A stretch of DNA of 9,763 bases, from assembly GCA_021846145.1 (NCBI GenBank), contig JAJZCJ010000114.1:1-9763 (forward strand). Reading direction: 5' to 3'. A program made the translations under genes and the position numbers. The notes under the pieces were generated by a model that worked only from the letters and a program-made list of their open reading frames with translations, made no database searches and was not told the DNA's origin. Shown piece by piece: positions 5,978 through 9,763 of this stretch (the stretch's first letter is position 1; every line of letters starts with the position of its first letter). This stretch comes from Bacillota bacterium. Lineage in GTDB: Bacteria > Bacillota > Bacilli > Alicyclobacillales > SLC66.

Positions 5978-7290
5978 CCGTTCATCGCCCTCCATCCCTT
6001 TAAGCCTAATTTCAATAAATTAGCAGTGCCGCCGACAGCCTCACGCACTCCACGAATCGCTGCTTTTTGTTTTTCTGCCTTACTGATGCCATCGATCAAC
6101 AACATTTGGTAAGCCGCATTATTCATGGCCTCAGGGAGTCTGTCAAATAATTTCGGATCGATTTCATTTAGTAAGCCGTGCAGACCTTGATATTTCTTCA
6201 AGTCTTTGTGGATAAATGACTCGCGAACGCGTCGATCGTAGCCAACCAACGAATCCTTACTAAAATCCCCTTTAGCATGCGCATCGATAATCGCTTCTGC
6301 CGCAAACCGACCTGAAGTCATGGCTAGGTTAGTACCCTCACGATGTACAAAATTAATTAGTTGTGCCGCATCACCACAGATAATCCAGCCATTTCCCGAA
6401 AGCGGAGGAATAGCGTGATACCCACCTTCAGGAATCAGATGAGCCGAATATTCTTTAGTTTCCCCACCTTGCAACATTTTCCGAATCGCCGGGTGCTTTT
6501 TGACATTCTCAATTAAATCATAAGGGCGAATCTTTGTGCGTTTGAGGTCGCTGACCATGACGCCAACCCCAAAAGAGATAGTTTCCTGGTTGGTATACAT
6601 AAATCCTAACCCAGCCATTCCACCTAATTGACCAATGAACTCCGTCGTGACGCCTTCATCGCCTTCAAGATTGAAACGATCCATAATTTTTTCTTTAGGC
6701 AGCGCAATCACCTCTTTAACAGCCAGAGACACTTGATCCGGTTGCCACTCATGGTGAACACCTAATTTTTTGCCCAATAGCGAGTTGACCCCATCAGCAA
6801 CGACTACCACATTAGCATATAAGTCGCCGTCTTCACGATCTGTGCGAACACCTACCACGCGATTTCCCTCAAGTATTAGATCGGTGACCACAGTCTCATT
6901 AATATTAAGTGAACCGGCTTGTTCCGCCTTACTTGCAAACCACTGATCAAATTTGACACGAAGTCCTGTCCAAGAGTTCGTCGGTTCTTTAAATGCTTCA
7001 TTGCGATGACCCATCGTCACCGCAGAATCTTCGCCAAGCAGCCAGAGCCTTTGTTCCACCACTCGTCGCTCTAGCGGTGCTTCTTTCCAAAACTCAGGGA
7101 TGATGTCTTCCAATTGCTTGCGATACAGCACGCCGCCAAAAATATTTTTCGCGCCAGGAAACTCACCACGTTCAATTAATACCACGTTAAGGCCCGCTTT
7201 AGCCATTGTGTATGCTGCCGCGCTTCCTGCCGGTCCTGCACCGACGATGATCGCATCAAAACGTTCCGTAGCCAACTTCTTCACTCCCAT
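5974..7290 (-). CDS. fixC: FAD-dependent quinone oxidoreductase FixC (EtfC, ETF-QO-like)
   Basis: Membrane-associated flavoprotein of the FixABCX complex that reduces the quinone pool, related to ETF-ubiquinone oxidoreductase. 438 residues, normal for FixC, which lacks the fused Fe-S domain of mitochondrial ETF-QO because that part is the separate FixX. Motifs: N-terminal dinucleotide fold FDAIIVGAGPAGSAAAYTMA (11-30), ERGEFPGAKNIFGGVLY (40-56), VVVADGVNSLLGKKLG (162-177), and the second FAD motif ICGDAAQLINFVHREGTNLAM (304-324). No transmembrane helix is evident; quinone access is presumably through an amphipathic surface as in ETF-QO. The ATG at 7290 has AGGG 9 nt upstream; an in-frame TTG at 7275 (MATERFD) is also possible. 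It starts 11 nt after the etfA stop and overlaps fixX by 4 nt. Confidence 0.96.
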   Translation of the reverse strand: MGVKKLATERFDAIIVGAGPAGSAAAYTMAKAGLNVVLIERGEFPGAKNIFGGVLYRKQLEDIIPEFWKEAPLERRVVEQRLWLLGEDSAVTMGHRNEAFKEPTNSWTGLRVKFDQWFASKAEQAGSLNINETVVTDLILEGNRVVGVRTDREDGDLYANVVVVADGVNSLLGKKLGVHHEWQPDQVSLAVKEVIALPKEKIMDRFNLEGDEGVTTEFIGQLGGMAGLGFMYTNQETISFGVGVMVSDLKRTKIRPYDLIENVKKHPAIRKMLQGGETKEYSAHLIPEGGYHAIPPLSGNGWIICGDAAQLINFVHREGTNLAMTSGRFAAEAIIDAHAKGDFSKDSLVGYDRRVRESFIHKDLKKYQGLHGLLNEIDPKLFDRLPEAMNNAAYQMLLIDGISKAEKQKAAIRGVREAVGGTANLLKLGLKGWRAMNG

Positions 7291-7301
7291 CCCAAATTGC
7301 C

Positions 7302-8438
7302 CTATGATTGTATTGAGGCCGCCACTGATTCATTGGCTGCAGCTAAATTAGATGTAAAAGGCATTGCGCGTTTTTCCTTCACTGCCTTCGTGATCACTGG
7401 CAAAATTACATTGTAATCTCCTACGATTCCAAAATGAGCCACCTTGAAAATAGGCGCGTCAGGATCTCGATTAATCGCCACAATCACGTCAGAATTCTGC
7501 ATACCCACCAAGTGTTGTACCGCTCCTGAAATGCCAATTGCAAAATACAATTTCGCCCTCACCGTGGAACCTGTTTGTCCTACTTGATGGTCATGTCCAA
7601 TCCAATGAAGATCCACGACTGCCCGTGAAGCTCCCACTACGCCGCCTAACGCATCAGCAAGTTCTTGTAATAGCTTGAATCCATCCGCGCTGCCAAGACC
7701 TTTTCCACCGGCGACAATGACTTCATGCTCTTCTAAGTTGATGCGATCCGTTTGCGCCAAAAAATCAAGCACTTCAGTCACCACATCTTCTTCTTGCATG
7801 GGAGATTCGACGTGAATAATTTCCCCTTTACGCATAGGGTCAACAGGCAGTTCCAAAAATACTCCCGGCCTTGCAGTAGCCATTTGCGGTTTATACTGTT
7901 TACATAAAATTGTAGCCAACATCTTTTCTGAAAAAGCTGGTCGACTGGCTTGCAACAAACGATTATCATCCACATCAAGTTGCGTACAGTCAGCGGTCAG
8001 ACCGGTAGGCAAATGGGTCGCAATAGCTCCCGCCAAATCCCTGCCTGTATAAGTAGCTCCCATTAGCACGATCTCCGGCTTAAAGGTGCGAATCACCTGC
8101 AAACTCACACGACTATAAGGACGTGTGCGATATTGTTCCAGTACAGGCGCATCACTTATATATACCTTGTCAGCACCACGACTAATAGCTTCTTCCGCCA
8201 AATGCTGCACGTTGTATCCCATGACCAATGCGTATACGGGTGCGCCAATCTTATCAGCCATTCTTTTTGCTTCGCCCAAAAGTTGCCAAGAAACTTTCTT
8301 CGCCACCCCGGCACGCTGCTCAACCACGATCATAATCCCAAGATACTCAGAAAAATCCTGCTCAGGAACAGGCTGCACTTTACTTGCCCCTTTTACGGGT
8401 GCCGCCTGATTATTATTCACATTCTGCCCTTCTGCCAC
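7302..8438 (-). CDS. etfA: Electron transfer flavoprotein alpha subunit (FixB/EtfA)
   Basis: Alpha subunit of the ETF heterodimer. It binds the FAD that relays electrons from the bifurcating site to FixC. 378 residues: an ETF N-terminal domain begins near residue 31 (EYLGIMIVVEQRAG), preceded by a ~30-residue Gln/Asn/Pro-rich extension, and the C-terminal FAD domain spans about 240-350. FAD-binding signatures are clear: GGKGLGSADGF (244-254), GASRAVVDLHW (269-279), QVGQTGSTV (285-293), GISGAVQHLVG (302-312), VAINRDPDAPIFKVAHFGIVGDY (320-342). Start GTG, with GGGAGG 8 nt upstream; 15 nt follow the etfB stop, consistent with one transcript. Membership of FixB rather than a simple beta-oxidation EtfA rests mainly on the adjoining fixC and fixX. 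Confidence 0.96.
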   Translation of the reverse strand: MAEGQNVNNNQAAPVKGASKVQPVPEQDFSEYLGIMIVVEQRAGVAKKVSWQLLGEAKRMADKIGAPVYALVMGYNVQHLAEEAISRGADKVYISDAPVLEQYRTRPYSRVSLQVIRTFKPEIVLMGATYTGRDLAGAIATHLPTGLTADCTQLDVDDNRLLQASRPAFSEKMLATILCKQYKPQMATARPGVFLELPVDPMRKGEIIHVESPMQEEDVVTEVLDFLAQTDRINLEEHEVIVAGGKGLGSADGFKLLQELADALGGVVGASRAVVDLHWIGHDHQVGQTGSTVRAKLYFAIGISGAVQHLVGMQNSDVIVAINRDPDAPIFKVAHFGIVGDYNVILPVITKAVKEKRAMPFTSNLAAANESVAASIQS

Positions 8439-8453
8439 TGCCTTTCCCTCCCT

Positions 8454-9281
8454 TTACCAGCCGAGCCTTAACGGCAATTCCGTGGCCCATAGTTGTTCAA
8501 TAAGTGCGCTTGCAATCACAGTCGGGTCTTCGCCTTCTAATATCTTGGTGTCAATCTTACGCGGTTCTGGCACCCAAGTTTTAGACACGATGGTTGGTGA
8601 ACCTTTGAGACCAATCTTCGTGCGATCAATCTCTGCAAAATCATTAGTTGTCCATACAATCGGTTGATATCTCGATGCATTAATCAGCCCCGGCAAACTA
8701 GCACGCCTTGGTTTGTTCAGTTCAGTAAGCACAGTAAGTACAACTGGAAACGAGGTTTTTACTACCTCAATACCATCTTCCAAGTGGCGATGTACCGTGA
8801 TCGACTTGTCACTATCGTTCAGTTCTACAACCTTCTCAATATACGTCAATTGTTCGTAATCCAACCGACACGCGACTCCTGGTCCCACTTGACCTGTATC
8901 TCCGTCTAAAGTCTGCTTTCCACAAAACACTACATCAACGGGGCCAAATTCCTCCGCCACTTTTTTTACCGTCAATCCAATTACATAAGAGGTCGCGAGT
9001 GTGTCTGCACCGGCAAACGCACGATCACTAACCAAAATCGCTCGATCTGCTCCCATCGACACGCACTGCTTGAGCGCTTTATCCGCCGATGGTGGCCCCA
9101 TCGAAATGACAGTGATCTCTGCACCCTGCTCATCCTTAAACCGCAGTGCCTCTTCTAATCCATGCAAATCATAATAATTGACAATCGCAGGAACGCCTTG
9201 ACGCACCAATGTGTTATTATTGGGGTCAATACGAATTTCCCTGCTATCTGGTACCTGTTTTACACACACCACAATATGCAT
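8454..9281 (-). CDS. etfB: Electron transfer flavoprotein beta subunit (FixA/EtfB)
   Basis: Beta subunit of the ETF heterodimer, first gene of the operon. In the FixABCX type this subunit contributes the bifurcating FAD site and NADH binding. 275 residues, family-typical. Motifs: N-terminal MHIVVCVKQVPDSREIRIDP, NYYDLHGLEEALRFKD (35-50), AGADTLATSYVIG (90-102), and the nucleotide-loop signature CGKQTLDGDTGQVGPGVA (120-137), then ELNKPRRASLPGL. ATG at 9281 with AGGTG 7 nt upstream. It is preceded by the richest control region in the window (9340-9460). Whether this ETF truly bifurcates cannot be proven by eye; the presence of fixC and fixX beside it is the strongest argument. Confidence 0.96.
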   Translation of the reverse strand: MHIVVCVKQVPDSREIRIDPNNNTLVRQGVPAIVNYYDLHGLEEALRFKDEQGAEITVISMGPPSADKALKQCVSMGADRAILVSDRAFAGADTLATSYVIGLTVKKVAEEFGPVDVVFCGKQTLDGDTGQVGPGVACRLDYEQLTYIEKVVELNDSDKSITVHRHLEDGIEVVKTSFPVVLTVLTELNKPRRASLPGLINASRYQPIVWTTNDFAEIDRTKIGLKGSPTIVSKTWVPEPRKIDTKILEGEDPTVIASALIEQLWATELPLRLGW

Positions 9282-9339
9282 TCCTGTTCACCTACCTATT
9301 TTGAGAAATTGTTCACATACCCGTCATCACAAATAAAAT

Positions 9340-9368
9340 ACCATAGACTGGATGAGTTCGATTGTGAA
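9340..9368 (-). promoter_or_regulatory. Candidate proximal sigma-A promoter of the etfB-etfA-fixC-fixX operon
   Basis: On the - strand TTCACA (9368-9363, five of six consensus positions) and TATGGT (9345-9340, four of six) are spaced by exactly 17 bp. Predicted start near 9333 leaves a leader of about 50 nt. The -35 lies wholly inside the Rex-like palindrome at 9362-9379, a geometry expected for repression. Confidence 0.5.
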
Positions 9369-9379
9369 TTATTGCACAA
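9362..9379. promoter_or_regulatory. Rex (redox-sensing repressor) operator-like site
   Basis: TTGTGAATTATTGCACAA matches the published Rex operator TTGTGAA-W4-TTCACAA at 17 of 18 positions (one substitution, G for T, in the right half), with an all-A/T centre. Rex is a Gram-positive repressor released from DNA by NADH. The site overlaps the proximal -35 of an operon whose product complex oxidises NADH, which makes functional sense. Binding is inferred from sequence; the rex gene is not in the window. Confidence 0.6.
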
Positions 9380-9417
9380 ACTCAGCGTAATAAAAAAACG
9401 TTGCAAAACTACACTTC

Positions 9418-9437
9418 ATAAACTATCGATAGTTTAT
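9418..9437. promoter_or_regulatory. Perfect 20-bp palindrome, probable operator for an unidentified regulator
   Basis: ATAAACTATCGATAGTTTAT is its own reverse complement over all 20 bases; flanking bases do not extend it. It contains the -10 of the distal promoter candidate. The size suits a dimeric MarR- or TetR-type repressor, but I do not recognise the motif as that of a named regulator. Confidence 0.5.
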
Positions 9438-9460
9438 CTTGAAATTGCCGTTTTGGCAAT
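9431..9460 (-). promoter_or_regulatory. Candidate distal promoter of the etf/fix operon with a hairpin over the -35
   Basis: On the - strand TTGCCA (9459-9454, five of six) is followed after 17 bp by TAAACT (9436-9431, four of six). The -35 lies in a small perfect inverted repeat, ATTGCC-N5-GGCAAT (9444-9460), and the -10 lies in the 20-bp palindrome. A transcript from here would have a leader of ~140 nt and would run through the Rex-like site. Confidence 0.4.
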
Positions 9461-9511
9461 AGACTAATTGCAAATTTTTCAGAATTTCGTGCTTGCGATT
9501 TCACAAATGCA

Positions 9512-9565
9512 CTATCCATCAGATAGCAACTGACGCAATGCATCTTGAATCGTTGCATAGTCAAA
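9512..9565 (-). pseudogene. Possible C-terminal remnant of a disrupted gene
   Basis: Immediately after the hairpin-rich DNA, one - strand frame reads FDYATIQDALRQLLSDG then TAG, with the look of a normal helical protein C-terminus. No start codon or ribosome binding site precedes it, and the frame closes at a TAA at 9583-9581 inside the hairpin region. If that region is an inserted element, this would be the tail of the interrupted gene. Seventeen codons are too few to identify a family or exclude chance. Confidence 0.2.
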
Positions 9566-9763
9566 GTCAACTACTACCGCTTACGCTTCGTTTAGAAGCG
9601 GTAACTTGCCACTGACCTAGTGGTGAACGGCTCACGCCTCCCACGTTACGGTAGCCTTCGCTACCCACAGTCGCGACAATAGGCTGGCTGACACACAGCC
9701 CGACAAGAGGAGTCATGCTCCTGCTGTCTCGATCTGGTGACGTTGTTCCACGCCACGGTCACG
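9566..9763 (-). mobile_element. Hairpin-rich element end, IS200/IS605 (tnpB) right-end-like, continues beyond the window
   Basis: GC content rises from about 33% (9301-9480) to about 58% (9601-9763). The segment holds a train of perfect short hairpins: AGGAG/CTCCT (9708-9722) with outer GACA/TGTC, GGCTG/CAGCC (9686-9700), GGTAGC/GCTACC (9650-9665), GTGA/TCAC (9623-9635), CCACT/AGTGG (9609-9623) and TACCGCTT/AAGCGGTA (9575-9603), ending in GTAGTTGAC on the - strand. A hairpin train ending in a subterminal stem and a short TTGAC- or TCAA-like tail is typical of the 3' end of tnpB elements, where the omega (re)RNA is made. No transposase or TnpB motif is visible here and no left end is available, so this is a pattern-based call. 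No intact gene was seen in this stretch. Confidence 0.38.

Noticed and set aside
9495..9507. Second Rex site suggested by TTCACAA at about 9500
   Set aside because: Only one half matches; the paired half expected 4 bp upstream is not present.
9377..9560. Short - strand ORF starting MQRFKMHC, about 49 codons
   Set aside because: No ribosome binding site, unusual composition, and it spans the palindrome, both promoter elements and part of the Rex-like site, so it is better explained as control-region DNA.
9568..9756. Open - strand frame of ~60 codons through the hairpin region
   Set aside because: Composition follows the hairpins and no TnpB zinc-finger or RuvC motif is present; it is likely non-coding RNA-type sequence, though a tnpB tail cannot be excluded without the sequence to the right.

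Overview
The window looks like a chromosomal segment of a low-to-mid GC Bacillota, possibly an acidophile of the Alicyclobacillaceae type. The reasons are strong AGGAGG-type ribosome binding sites, frequent TTG/GTG starts, classic stem plus U-run terminators, a Bacillus-style thioredoxin reductase and MtnA, and a secreted cupredoxin of the kind common in acidophilic iron/sulfur oxidisers. The taxonomic placement is inference; no rRNA or species-specific marker is present.

Layout from left to right. (1) The 3' end of moaA (molybdenum cofactor synthesis, + strand) runs in from the left edge. (2) On the - strand lie a secreted cupredoxin gene and then trxB, each with its own terminator. (3) A gene for a multi-pass membrane protein of unknown function (+ strand) is divergent from trxB, and its 3' end overlaps by 4 nt a convergent - strand pair, mtnA followed by an HD-GYP cyclic-di-GMP phosphodiesterase gene. 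(4) A tightly packed - strand operon follows, etfB-etfA-fixC-fixX (fixA-fixB-fixC-fixX), closed by a terminator at about 5648-5670. (5) The last ~480 bases (9282-9763) carry no intact gene. They hold the operon's AT-rich control region, including a near-consensus Rex operator and a perfect 20-bp palindrome. Beyond these comes an abrupt change to ~58% GC DNA full of small hairpins, which resembles the 3' (right) end of an IS200/IS605-type tnpB element whose body lies outside the window.

Functional reading. FixABCX (EtfABCX) is a membrane-associated flavin/Fe-S complex. In characterised members it uses NADH to reduce quinone and a low-potential ferredoxin/flavodoxin simultaneously by electron bifurcation. 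A Rex site over the proximal -35 of this operon would tie its transcription to the NADH/NAD+ ratio, that is, to its own electron donor. This is the most coherent regulatory story in the window. The mtnA and HD-GYP genes are 14 nt apart and probably co-transcribed, placing methionine salvage and c-di-GMP turnover on one transcript. The remaining genes (moaA, cupredoxin gene, trxB) are separate redox or cofactor functions.

No CRISPR array, tRNA or rRNA gene was seen. The candidates for something less ordinary are the control region at 9340-9460, the hairpin array at 9566-9763, and the cupredoxin with a non-canonical metal-site motif.
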